Shown here: positions 53,160-62,748 of the stretch, piece after piece
Layout of the letters: each line of letters starts with the position of its first letter
How positions within the stretch are numbered: the stretch's first letter is position 1
NCBI GenBank assembly: GCA_903851415.1
Contig: CAINOE010000155.1
Coordinates: forward strand, 1-64,000
Length of the DNA stretch: 64,000 bases
Source of the DNA: an uncultured Rhodopila sp.
GTDB taxonomy: Bacteria > Pseudomonadota > Alphaproteobacteria > Acetobacterales > Acetobacteraceae
Reading direction: 5' to 3'
Notes under the pieces: generated by a model
The model's database searches: none
What the model saw: the letters and a program-made list of their open reading frames with translations, nothing else
What the model was told of the DNA's origin: nothing
Program-made: the position numbers and the translations under genes

Positions 53160-54193
53160 ACCGCGGGCGGCAAGTTCTGGGGCGGTTTATCGCGCTGGCG
53201 ATCATTGCCGGCGCCGTCGTCGCGAGCATCGCCGCTTACCGGCAATCTCAGAGCGCCGTATCATCGGACGATGCGTCGATCGACGCGGATGTCGTGCATA
53301 TCGCGGCGGCGGTTGCCGGCCGCGTCGCCGAAATGCGCGTCACGGAGAATGACCTGGTCAGGGCCGGAGACGAACTGTTCCACCTCGATCCGACCCCGTA
53401 CCGGCTTGCCGTCGATCAGGCGGAGGCGGACCTGGCGATCGCCCAAGGACTGCTGGAGGCGCGCAGGCGCTCGATCGCGGTCGAAACCTCCAACGCCGCC
53501 GTTGCAACGCAACAAATTTCGCATGCGGAGGAAAACCACGCGCTGGCTTCGCGGACGGTGGAACGGCTCCGCCCGCTCGCGGCGAAGTCCTATATTCCCT
53601 ATCAGCAATTCGACCAGGCCCGGGTGGCGGAGGCCGATACCGCGACTGCGCTCGCCCAGGCGCGCCAGGCGCAGATCGCCGCGCAGCAGGCCATCGGCAC
53701 CCTGGATGCGGAAACCGCTACCGTGCGGGCCAGGGAAGCGGCCGTTGCCATTGCGCGCCGGGCACTGGACCAGACCGTGGTGCGGGCGCCGCATAATGGC
53801 CGGGTAACCGGCCTCTCGGTGTTGTCGGGAGAGATCGTCGCTCCGGGCCAGTCTTTGTTCACGCTCATCGCCACTGATGAATGGTTTGTCTCCGCGAACA
53901 TTCGCGAGGGCGACCTTGGCGCCATTCAATCCGGCCAGTGTGTCACTGCCTATTCCCTGATCGATCGGCGGCAGCCGATAAAGGGCGTCGTCGAAGGCAT
54001 CGGCTGGGGCGTGCTTGACTATGAGCGGATCGGCCTGCCGCGAGCCTTGCCCTATGTTCAACGCTCGATGAACTGGGTGCGGGTGGCGCAGCGCTTCCCG
54101 GTCCGCATCCGCCTGATCGATCCACCTGAACCCCTGATGCGCGCCGGTGCCAGCGCCGTGGTCGAGATCGGCTATGGCAACAGTTGCCGCTGA
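53156..54193 (+). CDS. mdtN: membrane fusion protein of efflux pump (HlyD/MdtN type)
   Basis: This 345-aa periplasmic adaptor has an N-terminal membrane anchor (FIALAIIAGAVVASIAA), a lipoyl half (AAAVAGRVAEMRVTENDLV, VRAGDELFHLDP), a coiled-coil hairpin of about 100 residues, the second lipoyl half (VVRAPHNGRVTGLSVLSGE) and a beta-barrel domain. It would link the inner-membrane FUSC-type protein to the outer-membrane channel. The start ATG 53156 overlaps the ytcA stop by 4 nt. Function by analogy: export of drugs or aromatic acids. Confidence 0.88.
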   Translation: MNRGRQVLGRFIALAIIAGAVVASIAAYRQSQSAVSSDDASIDADVVHIAAAVAGRVAEMRVTENDLVRAGDELFHLDPTPYRLAVDQAEADLAIAQGLLEARRRSIAVETSNAAVATQQISHAEENHALASRTVERLRPLAAKSYIPYQQFDQARVAEADTATALAQARQAQIAAQQAIGTLDAETATVRAREAAVAIARRALDQTVVRAPHNGRVTGLSVLSGEIVAPGQSLFTLIATDEWFVSANIREGDLGAIQSGQCVTAYSLIDRRQPIKGVVEGIGWGVLDYERIGLPRALPYVQRSMNWVRVAQRFPVRIRLIDPPEPLMRAGASAVVEIGYGNSCR

Positions 54194-56141
54194 GGATTCC
54201 GGGGGAACCGGGGCCGGTTTGTTCCGGGACCTGGTGCCGATCCCGGGCCGGCTGGAGTTTGCCCTTCGGCTTACCGCGATCTGTACTCTGACAGCGCTGA
54301 TCAACGAGATTTATGCCCTGCCCGAGGTCGCCCTCAGCGTCTATGTCGCCTTCTTTCTCAACAAAGCGGACCGGGTTGGCAGCCTGATCCAGAATGTTGC
54401 GGTGGCGGTGTTGATATCGCTGCTTGTCGGCATCCTCTTCGTGCTCGCCAATGCGGTGCTGGACCAGCCGTTTCGTCTGGTCGTGTGCATGGCCGCCATT
54501 TCGCTGCTCGTGCTTTTTGTCGCAACGGCCAGCAAGCTCGACATCCTGGCAGGCGTGCTTGCGCTCATCGTGGCATACGGTCTGGACGTGCTCGGACAGG
54601 CGCCGTTCGGCGAGCTGGCGACGCGCGCGCTGCTCTATGCGTGGCTGTGCGTTTTGCTTCCCTGCGCGGTATCGGCCGTGGTGAACATCCTGGTGGCGCC
54701 GGCCCCGCGCGGCCTGGTTCAGCGCGAACTCGCGCGGCGGATGCGGTTGGCCGCCGGCGTGCTGGCCGAGCCAGGCGATGCGGCGCGGCGCGCCTTGACC
54801 GAGACCCTGCGGGAAGGCGACGCGGAGCTGCTTAAACTGCTGAAATTCGCCGCCCTGGAGCGGACCTCGCCCGGCGGCGACCTCGCGGCGCTTCGCTGCG
54901 CGGCGGGATCGAGTGTCGCGCTGCTGACGCTGGTCCAGATGGCGGATCGGGAGCCTTCGGCCGGCTTGCCGGCACCGGTCGCGGCACGGATCGGGTGCGC
55001 GTTGAACACGGCAGCCAAGGTTTTCGCCCGCGGCGACTTTCCCGCCGGCGTCGAAGTGCGTCTGCCGCCCGAGATGCGCAACGAACTCTCCGCGGGATCG
55101 ATTGCGATGGTTGATGGACTGGCCGGCGTCATGGCGACATTCGCCGCATCGCCGCCGGCACCGGAACGAGACCCGGAATTGGCAAAACAGAAAGGCGGCT
55201 TCTTCAAGCCGGACGCCTTCAGCAACCCCGCCTACTTGCGTGGCGCGATCAAGACGACCGCCGCGGCCATGTTCTGCTACGTATTTTACCAACTACTTGA
55301 TTGGCCTGGCATTCATACCTGTATGATAACCTGTTATATCGTTGCTCTCGGAACGACCGCGGATACGATCCAGAAGATGCAACTGCGAATCGCCGGCTGC
55401 ATCATCGGCGCGGCGGCGGGGATCGCGGCCATGGTCTTCCTGGTCCCGGATCTGACCTCGATCGCCGCGCTTCTGGTGGTCCTCTTCGCGTGTCTCTTGC
55501 CGGCCGCGTGGGTAGCCGCCGGCAGCGAAAGGATTGCCTATGCCGGCTACCAGATCGCCTTCGCCTTCCTGCTTTGCGTGCTGCAGGGAAGCGGTCCGTC
55601 GTTCGACATGACCGTGGCGCGCGACCGGGTTATTGGCATCCTCATCGGCAACCTGGTCGTTTTCGCCGTCACCGTCACCATCTGGCCGGTCAGCGTCGGC
55701 GCGCGGATCGATGCCGGCATGCATCGTGTGCTGGGGCTGCTTCGTTCGCTGGTATTGGCGACCGGGGCCGAACCAAGGCGCCGGGCGCTCGCCGAGGCGC
55801 AACGGGCGCTCGGTTCGGTCGCGAACGATCTGGAACTCATCGGCTGCGAACCATCGCATATTCGCCCGGCCGACGCCTGGATCCGCAGCCGCGGGGCCAT
55901 CGCGGAACAGGTGTCGCTGTTGTGCGGGCCGCTTTTCGCGGGCGTGGCAGCCGGAACAGCAGGCGTGATTGCGCGCCGGCTTGAAGACCTTGCCGGCGGC
56001 GCGGGTCCCGCCGAGGATGCAAAGCCCATCGGCTCGTCGCCGTTCGCCGCGATCATCGATGCAAGGCTGCATCGTATCGAGGCCGAATGTCAGGCTGAAC
56101 GCGCCGAAGCCAGCGGGGACCCGCAGTATGCGGTTCCGTAG
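54174..56141 (+). CDS. mdtO: FUSC family efflux protein (MdtO/AaeB type)
   Basis: This 655-aa inner-membrane protein has two membrane blocks of about six segments each (residues 30-180 and about 365-520), separated by a soluble domain, as in the FUSC family (fusaric acid resistance, AaeB, MdtO). Telltale parts are LSVYVAFFLNKADRVGS and CYIVALGTTADTIQKMQLRI. The start is ATG 54174, overlapping the end of the upstream gene by 20 nt. It would pump aromatic or other toxic compounds using proton motive force together with the adaptor and outer-membrane channel. Confidence 0.88.
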   Translation: MATVAAEDSGGTGAGLFRDLVPIPGRLEFALRLTAICTLTALINEIYALPEVALSVYVAFFLNKADRVGSLIQNVAVAVLISLLVGILFVLANAVLDQPFRLVVCMAAISLLVLFVATASKLDILAGVLALIVAYGLDVLGQAPFGELATRALLYAWLCVLLPCAVSAVVNILVAPAPRGLVQRELARRMRLAAGVLAEPGDAARRALTETLREGDAELLKLLKFAALERTSPGGDLAALRCAAGSSVALLTLVQMADREPSAGLPAPVAARIGCALNTAAKVFARGDFPAGVEVRLPPEMRNELSAGSIAMVDGLAGVMATFAASPPAPERDPELAKQKGGFFKPDAFSNPAYLRGAIKTTAAAMFCYVFYQLLDWPGIHTCMITCYIVALGTTADTIQKMQLRIAGCIIGAAAGIAAMVFLVPDLTSIAALLVVLFACLLPAAWVAAGSERIAYAGYQIAFAFLLCVLQGSGPSFDMTVARDRVIGILIGNLVVFAVTVTIWPVSVGARIDAGMHRVLGLLRSLVLATGAEPRRRALAEAQRALGSVANDLELIGCEPSHIRPADAWIRSRGAIAEQVSLLCGPLFAGVAAGTAGVIARRLEDLAGGAGPAEDAKPIGSSPFAAIIDARLHRIEAECQAERAEASGDPQYAVP

Positions 56142-57657
56142 CGCGGCGGGACTGCTGTGGTTTGCCGCCGGCCTCGGCGGCTGCGCGACATCGGCGCTGG
56201 ACCTTGCGCCGCCGGACGCAAGCCGGCCGTGGCGGCCGCAAACCGGACCGGACGGCCAAATCGTTTCCGGCAAGCCGGACAATCACGCCGCCGGCACCGC
56301 GTTCGAATTGCCGGAGAACCGCCAGCTTTCCCATGTCCGTCCCGCGACTGATCTGGAGCCGGGGAAAGTCTACGATCTGCCGGCGCTGATCGATCTTGCC
56401 GAAAGCCGCAATGCGCTGACCCGTTCCGCCTGGAATGCCGCCCGCGACGCGGCGCTGTCGGTCGGGATCGCTCGCAGCACCTATCTGCCGCGCCTGACGG
56501 TTGCCGCGCTCGGCGTCTACCAGCGGCAGGACCAGCCAACGGCCAGTGTGCCGGGACTCAGCGTCAGCAACCAGACCGCCGGGCAGGGGGTGGTCAGCGC
56601 GGCGTCCATGCAGTGGCTGCTGTTCGATTTCGGCCAGCGTGAGGCGCTGGTCGCCGCCGCCGAGCAGGCGTCCATCGTCTCCAACATCGCCTTTACCGCC
56701 GCGCATCAGCAGGTCATCTATGATGTCGCGCTCGCTTTCTATGCCTATGCCGCTGCCCGCGAACGGCAGGGGGCCGCCAAAACCTCGCTGGCGAACGCGG
56801 GATTGGTGCAATCCGCCGCCGAGGCCAAACTGCGGCAGCAACAAGGGACGGTTGTCGAAACCGCCCAGGCACGATTGGGCAGGGCGCAGGCGGAACTGGA
56901 GCAGGTAACCGCTGACGGGGTGGCGCGGGACAAATACCTTGCGCTGATCACCACCATCGGCCTCAGTCCGGTCACCCGGGTTGAAATCGCTCAGGTCAAC
57001 GGCCGCCCGATATCCTCCCCGGGGACGCAGATGACCGAGGCGGCGATCGCCGCGGCCATCGGACGGCGGCCGGACGTGCTTGAGGCCTATGCGCTGCAGC
57101 AAGCCGGCATGGCGCAGATCCGCGCGGCGCAGGCCGAGTTCCTGCCGAAGGTTTTCGCGTCGGGGAACGTTTCATACAGCAATGGGCAGTTGAACCTCAC
57201 CGCCGTCCCCTCGGTTGGCGCGCAACCGCCGACGGTCAACCTGTCCGGATCCGGCCTTGGCGCCAGCATCATCCTCGGCGTTACGGTGCCGATCTATGAT
57301 GGCGGCACAAGGTTGGCTTTGCTGGGGCAGGCGAAGGCCAGGGCGGAGAACGCGAGCATCGCGTTGACGCGCCGGCAGGACGAGGCCGTGCGGCAGATCG
57401 TGCTTTCGGACAACGCCCTGCGCACCAGCGTCGCTGCCTATTCCGCGGCCTCCTCGCTTGTCGCGGCGGCGCAAACCAGCTTCGACGCGGCTCTGGTGGC
57501 CTATCGCAACGGTGTCGGCGCCATCACAAGCGTCACGCTGGCGGAGACCGCGCTTGCTCAGGCCCGGCAGGCCCGCGCGGATGCCTACAGCGCGGCGCTG
57601 ACCGCCGCGGTGACGCTGGCATTCGCTACCGGAACATTGGGCAGCCCGCCTAATTGA
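56128..57657 (+). CDS. mdtP: outer-membrane efflux lipoprotein (TolC/OprM family, MdtP type)
   Basis: This 509-aa protein has a lipoprotein signal (MRFRSAAGLLWFAAGLGGC), then two copies of the outer-membrane efflux fold: LPALIDLAESRNALTRSAW near 90 and IGRRPDVLEAYALQQAGMAQ near 310, with a LGVTVPIYDGGTRLALLGQ block near 390. It forms the trimeric outer-membrane channel for the pump. ATG 56128 overlaps the end of the FUSC gene by 14 nt. Its 3' end overlaps the convergent hemJ by 8 bp. Confidence 0.88.
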   Translation: MRFRSAAGLLWFAAGLGGCATSALDLAPPDASRPWRPQTGPDGQIVSGKPDNHAAGTAFELPENRQLSHVRPATDLEPGKVYDLPALIDLAESRNALTRSAWNAARDAALSVGIARSTYLPRLTVAALGVYQRQDQPTASVPGLSVSNQTAGQGVVSAASMQWLLFDFGQREALVAAAEQASIVSNIAFTAAHQQVIYDVALAFYAYAAARERQGAAKTSLANAGLVQSAAEAKLRQQQGTVVETAQARLGRAQAELEQVTADGVARDKYLALITTIGLSPVTRVEIAQVNGRPISSPGTQMTEAAIAAAIGRRPDVLEAYALQQAGMAQIRAAQAEFLPKVFASGNVSYSNGQLNLTAVPSVGAQPPTVNLSGSGLGASIILGVTVPIYDGGTRLALLGQAKARAENASIALTRRQDEAVRQIVLSDNALRTSVAAYSAASSLVAAAQTSFDAALVAYRNGVGAITSVTLAETALAQARQARADAYSAALTAAVTLAFATGTLGSPPN

Positions 57658-58105
57658 AGGGCTTCACGATCACCATGATGACGATGATGACCATCAGCAC
57701 CGTGGGCAGTTCGTTGGCGATACGATAGAACCGGCCGCGCCGGTTGTTGGCGTCGCGCACGAAATCCTTGCGCCAGCGGCCCAGCGCCATGTGGAAAGCG
57801 GTCATCAGGATGACGCAGAACAGTTTCGTGTGCCACCATCCGCTGGCCCAGTTGACCACGCCCGGGGTCATCACCAGCAGCAGGCCGAACGTCCAGGTGG
57901 CGATCATCGCCGGGTTCATGATCTGCTTGAGCAGCCGGTACTCCATCAGCTTGAACCGCTCATTCTCGACGCTGCCGATCTGCAGGTCGCAATGGTAGAC
58001 GTAGAGCCGGGGCAGATAGAACAGCCCGGCCATCCATGCGACCATCGAGATCACATGAAAGGCCTTGAGCCAGGGGTAATAGTCGATCAGCGCATCGATG
58101 GTCAT
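57650..58105 (-). CDS. hemJ: protoporphyrinogen oxidase HemJ
   Basis: This 151-aa membrane protein has four transmembrane helices and the conserved His/Arg pattern: YPWLKAFHVISMVAWMAGLF, YLPRLYVYH, WWHTKLFCVILMTAFH and FRIYRIANELPT-like FYRIANELPT near the end. HemJ oxidises protoporphyrinogen IX in many Gram-negative bacteria lacking HemG or HemY. The start is ATG 58105, overlapping the HAD gene end as ATGA. In Alphaproteobacteria it is often near hemE or rho, but here its neighbours are a HAD enzyme and the efflux operon. Confidence 0.93.
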   Translation of the reverse strand: MTIDALIDYYPWLKAFHVISMVAWMAGLFYLPRLYVYHCDLQIGSVENERFKLMEYRLLKQIMNPAMIATWTFGLLLVMTPGVVNWASGWWHTKLFCVILMTAFHMALGRWRKDFVRDANNRRGRFYRIANELPTVLMVIIVIMVIVKPFN

Positions 58106-58794
58106 GGGGTTCCGTGCAGGTAGGAGCGTATCAGGTCAGGTAGCGCCTGAAGCGAGGAGAAGGGAAGCCCGCCCGCCTGCGTCAGCGCGGCACCGTCGCC
58201 GTTCGGGATGTAGGCCAGGCATGTCATGCCCGCCGCCACCGCGCCGCGGACGCCGGCCAGCGAGTCCTCGACCACCAGGCAGCTTTCCGGCGGCACGCCC
58301 TCGGCCGCCGCCGCCTTCAGGAACAGCGCCGGATCGGGCTTGCCGCGCTTGCCGAGCGGGAACAGGTCGTAGGCGCTGTGGACGCGGCCTTTCAGCATAT
58401 CGGCCAGTCCGGCATGGGTGAACTTGGCAGCCATCTCCGGGCGCGAGGAATTCGAGGCGACACGATACGGCAGCCCCATGTCTCGGGTCGCTTCCAGCGC
58501 TTCCCGCGCTCCGGGCATGGCGTACGCCTCCACCGCCATGACTTCGGTGACGCGCTGGACGATGCCGGAGACCCAATCGGGACCCAGCGGGCGGCCAAGC
58601 TGGGCTTCCGCGGCGCGCTGGATATCGGCAAAGGTCAGGCCGACGAAACGGCGGTGGCATTCTTCGGGAGATATCTCCCAGCCGGCTTGCAGCAATTCGC
58701 GCGATACGACCCGGTCGCACAGCGTTTCGCTGTCGATCAGGACGCCATCGCAATCGAAAATGACAAGGCGGAGAGGAGCAGGCATCGTCGGCAT
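58102..58794 (-). CDS. HAD-superfamily hydrolase (beta-phosphoglucomutase-like)
   Basis: This 230-aa enzyme has the HAD motifs: VIFDCDGVLIDSE (the two Asp are nucleophile and acid), VASNSSRPEM (motif II), GKPDPALFLKAA (motif III Lys) and CLVVEDSLAGVRGA (motif IV). The helical cap after motif I is of the PGMB/phosphatase subclass, and the second residue after the nucleophile Asp allows phosphatase or mutase activity. ATG 58794 has GGGGAAG 6 nt upstream. It overlaps hemJ by 4 nt and is probably co-transcribed with it. Confidence 0.88.
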   Translation of the reverse strand: MPTMPAPLRLVIFDCDGVLIDSETLCDRVVSRELLQAGWEISPEECHRRFVGLTFADIQRAAEAQLGRPLGPDWVSGIVQRVTEVMAVEAYAMPGAREALEATRDMGLPYRVASNSSRPEMAAKFTHAGLADMLKGRVHSAYDLFPLGKRGKPDPALFLKAAAAEGVPPESCLVVEDSLAGVRGAVAAGMTCLAYIPNGDGAALTQAGGLPFSSLQALPDLIRSYLHGTP

Positions 58795-58917
58795 TTTATC
58801 GCTTCCCCGAATTTGTGAATGACTTGCTTTTGTCATCGCCCGCGCGGCGGCGCAATCCCCCGGCGGTTGCGCTGCATCATCGGTTTCGCCGGCCGGACCG
58901 AGTCCCGAACGTGTCAT

Positions 58918-60066
58918 CTAGCGCAGGATCGCGCGCAGCGGCGGCCATCGGCGCACGAGCGGCGCGGCAAGTCCGAAGCTGAGCCCGGCGGCCAGGCCCC
59001 AGGCCAGCAAAAAATTCCCTAACGGACCGAGCGCCAGCGACCTCAGCGCAAGCGTCACCGCCACGAGTATTGGCGGGTGGATGACGTAGACGGCGAACGC
59101 GTTGGCGGACATGAAGCGGGCGAAACGGCTGCCGGAGGCGGCGAAGCGGCGGAAGGCAACGAGCACGCCGAAGCTGAATCCGATGCAGACCAGATTGGCC
59201 CACAACGAAGCCGCCGCGTTCTGCCACCGCCAGCCCGTCCCGTAAGCCGCGCCGTTACCCGAAAACGCGCCGCCCAGAACCAGCAGCGGCCACCACATCA
59301 GCACCGCGGCGCCGCCGTAGCAAAGCGCCATGCGGACGGCGAAGCCCGAAGGGACACGCCGCAGCCAGTCGCCGCGGCCGGCGGCGATGCCCGCGGCAAA
59401 CATGGCGATATACGAAGGGAAGTCCGCGAGCTGCATGTTGAAGACGGCGGTCCCGGACGGGATCGCCGTCTTCACCAGGAACGTCGCCGCCGCCATTGCA
59501 CACATGGCCGCGGCAACGCCCGACGCGGTCAGGTCATGAGGCTGGCCGCGGCCTGCCCCGGACGCCCGCCACAGAGCGTAGGCGGCGGAAAAGATCAACA
59601 GCGCGACGCAGAACCAAAGCGGCCCGGTGCCGCTGAGAAACCGGCCGCTGGCAACGTAAGCCTCCATCGCCTGACCGAACGAGTTCCGGGCGGCCAGGGA
59701 ACCCGCGAGATAATACTCCGTTAGCGGACCGATCAGGAACACGTACAGCAGCGCCGGCACGCCAAGGCGCATGCAGCGATCACGGAGGAAGCCTGTGAAT
59801 CCCTTGCGATCGTAAGCGCCCGGCGCGAAGCAGCCAGCGACAAAAAACAGCAGGGCCATGAAGAACCCCTGCAAGAATGCCTGGAAGGTCAGGAAAAACA
59901 GTATGCGCGGGAAATCGAGCGTCGGGTGTTCCCTGACATACCACCTCCCGAACGGGCTGTAGGTGACAGCCGCGTGCATGCCGATGACCAGGACGATCAT
60001 GCTGGCCCGGACGTTGTCGATGAACGCCAGCCGCCCGAGCCCGGGTCCCGATGCGTCTTCCCGCAT
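58918..60066 (-). CDS. acyltransferase family 3 membrane protein
   Basis: This 382-aa protein has about ten membrane segments and the family start: RLAFIDNVRASMIVLVIGMH, with His and Arg of the putative active site, then FFLTFQAFLQGFFMALLFF and FVAGCFAPGAYDRKGF. The end (AFAVYVIHPPILVAVTLALR) matches the acyltransferase-3/OpgC group, which modifies surface glycans or lipids with acyl groups. ATG 60066 follows GAGGGGGAAAG. It is divergent from DAHP synthase. Possible substrates include O-antigen or capsule. Confidence 0.85.
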   Translation of the reverse strand: MREDASGPGLGRLAFIDNVRASMIVLVIGMHAAVTYSPFGRWYVREHPTLDFPRILFFLTFQAFLQGFFMALLFFVAGCFAPGAYDRKGFTGFLRDRCMRLGVPALLYVFLIGPLTEYYLAGSLAARNSFGQAMEAYVASGRFLSGTGPLWFCVALLIFSAAYALWRASGAGRGQPHDLTASGVAAAMCAMAAATFLVKTAIPSGTAVFNMQLADFPSYIAMFAAGIAAGRGDWLRRVPSGFAVRMALCYGGAAVLMWWPLLVLGGAFSGNGAAYGTGWRWQNAAASLWANLVCIGFSFGVLVAFRRFAASGSRFARFMSANAFAVYVIHPPILVAVTLALRSLALGPLGNFLLAWGLAAGLSFGLAAPLVRRWPPLRAILR

Positions 60067-60160
60067 GGCCGCTTTCCCCCTCGCGCAAACCCGGCGCGAA
60101 AGGTGAACAGTAGCCATTTTGACCAAATCGCGACATAACGCCCGTTCAGGAGACCCGCTT

Positions 60161-61570
60161 ATGCCGAACACCACCGCCGCCAGCGCCCAATCCGCCCGCC
60201 CGTGGAACCCCGATTCCTGGCGCGACTGCCCGATCCGCCAGGTTCCCACCTACCCGGACGCGGAGAAGCTGGCCGATATGGAAGCCCGCCTGCGCAAATA
60301 TCCGCCGCTGGTCTTCGCCGGGGAGGCCCGCCGCCTGAAGGCGCAGCTTGCCCGCGCGTCCGAAGGCAAGGCGTTCGTCCTGCAAGGCGGCGATTGCGCC
60401 GAGAGCTTCTCGGATTTCACCGCCAACGTCATCCGCGACACGTTCCGCGTGCTGCTGCAAATGGCGGTTGTGCTGACCTTCGGTGCGTCGTTGCCGGTGG
60501 TGAAAATGGGCCGCATGGCCGGGCAGTTCGCCAAGCCGCGCTCCTCCGACACCGAAACCATCGATGGCGTCACCCTGCCCAGCTACCGCGGCGACATCAT
60601 CAACGGGCCGGAGTTCACCGAAGCCTCCCGCATTCCCGATCCGGGCCGCATGGAGTTCGGCTACTTCCAGTCCGCCAGCACGCTGAACCTGCTGCGCGCG
60701 TTTTCCTCCGGCGGCTACGCCGATCTGTCGGAGGTGCATCGGTGGAATTTGGGCTTCGTGGAGCGGTCGCCGCTGGCCGGGCGCTACAAGGACCTTGCGG
60801 GCCGCATCGACGAGACGCTTGCGTTCATGGCCGCCTGCGGCATGACCAGCACCACCACCCGCGACCTGCGCGAGACCGATTTCTACATCAGCCATGAAGC
60901 GTTGCTGCTGCCGTACGAACAGGCGCTCAGCCGGGTTGATTCAACCACCGGCAACTGGTACGGCTGCTCCGCCCATTTCCTGTGGATCGGCGACCGCACG
61001 CGGCAGATCGACGGCGCGCATGTGGAGTTCCTGCGCGGCCTGCAAAACCCGCTCGGCGTCAAGCTCGGGCCGACCCAGGACGCGGATGAGCTGCTGAAGC
61101 TGCTGGATATTTTGAACCCGCGCAACGAACCCGGCCGCATCACGCTGATCAGCCGCATGGGCGCCGAGAAGATTCAGGCGCGGCTGCCGGGTTTGGTGCA
61201 TGCCGTCGCGCGCTCCGGCCACAAGGTGCTGTGGCTGAGCGACCCGATGCACGGCAACACCATCAGCACGGTGGCGAAGCTGAAGACGCGGAATTTTGAC
61301 TCGATCCTGCAGGAGGTGCGGAGTTTCTTCGACATCCACGCTGCGGAAGGTACCTGGGCGGGCGGCGTGCATGTCGAAATGACCGGCCAGGACGTCACCG
61401 AATGCATCGGCGGCGCGCATCGCCTGTCGGAGGCCGATCTGAGCGAACGGTACGAGACTTTCTGCGATCCTCGGCTGAATGCGGAGCAGGCGCTGGAACT
61501 GGCGTTCCTGGTGGCGGAGGAGCTGAAGGCCCGCCGCTTGCCGCCGTCTCACGCCCTGGCCGCGCAGTGA
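60161..61570 (+). CDS. aroG: 3-deoxy-7-phosphoheptulonate synthase, class II
   Basis: This 469-aa enzyme condenses phosphoenolpyruvate and erythrose 4-phosphate, the first step of aromatic amino-acid synthesis. It belongs to the plant-like class II: FVLQGGDCAESFSDFTANV (metal Cys), KMGRMAGQFAKPRS, PSYRGDIINGPEF, HWSH-type block replaced by ISHEALLLPYEQALSR, and DPMHGNT. ATG 60161 is preceded by AGGAGA. Its stop overlaps the start of the next gene as GTGA. Confidence 0.95.
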   Translation: MPNTTAASAQSARPWNPDSWRDCPIRQVPTYPDAEKLADMEARLRKYPPLVFAGEARRLKAQLARASEGKAFVLQGGDCAESFSDFTANVIRDTFRVLLQMAVVLTFGASLPVVKMGRMAGQFAKPRSSDTETIDGVTLPSYRGDIINGPEFTEASRIPDPGRMEFGYFQSASTLNLLRAFSSGGYADLSEVHRWNLGFVERSPLAGRYKDLAGRIDETLAFMAACGMTSTTTRDLRETDFYISHEALLLPYEQALSRVDSTTGNWYGCSAHFLWIGDRTRQIDGAHVEFLRGLQNPLGVKLGPTQDADELLKLLDILNPRNEPGRITLISRMGAEKIQARLPGLVHAVARSGHKVLWLSDPMHGNTISTVAKLKTRNFDSILQEVRSFFDIHAAEGTWAGGVHVEMTGQDVTECIGGAHRLSEADLSERYETFCDPRLNAEQALELAFLVAEELKARRLPPSHALAAQ

Positions 61571-62748
61571 ACGCGGACAAGCCGGAGTTCGAAGCGCTCG
61601 AACGGCCGGCGGCCGATGTGGCGGCGGATATCGCCGCCCGCACCGACAGCTATTTCAACCGCACCCGGAAGATCGTCGAGGCGTTCGGCGACAAGCGCGT
61701 CACCTATGCGATCTTCCTGCGCCGCCCGGTGATCTGCGCGCCTCGGCTGATGCTGAACTGGCTGAACATGGTCGCCGCCCTGCGCGGCACAGAAATCGAT
61801 GTCGATCTGATCTACCGCGAGGGCGACTGGGTGGGTGCCGGTGAGCCGATCGTGTATTTGACGGGTAGTTTGGCGCGGATGTCGGATCTGGAAACGATTT
61901 TGCTGCAGAAAATCGGTCCGGCGAGCGTGGCGGCTCATAACGCTTATCAAATGGCGCTGTCGCTGCCGCAGGTTGCGTTCCTGGCGATGGAGGCGCGGCA
62001 CTGCGCGGGGGCGGAGATGCAGGACATGATGTCCTATGCGGCTTCCGTCGGCGGCGATGCGGCGAAAAAGGAAGGCGCCAAGGGCTTCATCGGCAACGCC
62101 AATGACGGCACGGCGCACTGGTTCGGTGCTTCTCATGGATACGGAACGATGCCGCATTCTTTGATCGGCTATGCCGGTTCGACGGTGCGGGCGGCGGAAA
62201 TGTTCCGGGAGACGTATCCGAACCAGCCGATGACGGTGCTGGTGGATTATTTCGGGCGGGAGATCAGCGATTCGCTGGCGGTGTGCCAGCGGTTTCCGGA
62301 CATGGCGATGGCGGGGGAGCTGGCGTTCCGGCTGGATACGCATGGCGGACGGTTTTTGGAGGGGCTGGACCCGGCGGAGAGCTATGCGGTGCTGGAACGG
62401 TATGCTCCCGGTGCGATCCGGCGGTATCGCAGCGAAACGGAATTGCGGTTCCTGGTGGGCACGGGGGTTTCCGCGGCTGCGATCTGGCGGATGCGGGAGA
62501 CGCTGGATGAGGCGGGGTATCGCAAGGTGCGGATTGTCGTGTCGTCCGGGTTCGGGGTGGAGAAGTGCCGCGTGATGGCGGATGCGAAGGCGCCGATCGA
62601 TGTGGTGGGGACGGGGAGTTTCCTGCCGGATCTGTGGCATGAGACGTATGCGACGGCGGATATTGTCGAGTATGACGGGGTGCCGATGGTGAAGATCGGG
62701 CGGGAGTTTTTGTTGCGGAAGAATGGGGCGAGGAAGAGAGGGGGGTAG
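61567..62748 (+). CDS. nicotinate phosphoribosyltransferase family protein
   Basis: This 393-aa enzyme makes nicotinate mononucleotide from nicotinate in NAD salvage. The family signs are TDSYFNRTRKIVEAFGDKRV near 29-48, a GARRAHGxxA-type loop here as GFIGNANDGTAHWFGASHG, and SSGFGVEKCRVM with VGTGSFLPDL near the end. GTG 61567 overlaps the DAHP synthase stop as GTGA, showing coupling of two otherwise unrelated pathways. The central sequence differs from E. coli PncB, so the exact substrate remains less sure. Confidence 0.82.
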   Translation: MNADKPEFEALERPAADVAADIAARTDSYFNRTRKIVEAFGDKRVTYAIFLRRPVICAPRLMLNWLNMVAALRGTEIDVDLIYREGDWVGAGEPIVYLTGSLARMSDLETILLQKIGPASVAAHNAYQMALSLPQVAFLAMEARHCAGAEMQDMMSYAASVGGDAAKKEGAKGFIGNANDGTAHWFGASHGYGTMPHSLIGYAGSTVRAAEMFRETYPNQPMTVLVDYFGREISDSLAVCQRFPDMAMAGELAFRLDTHGGRFLEGLDPAESYAVLERYAPGAIRRYRSETELRFLVGTGVSAAAIWRMRETLDEAGYRKVRIVVSSGFGVEKCRVMADAKAPIDVVGTGSFLPDLWHETYATADIVEYDGVPMVKIGREFLLRKNGARKRGG

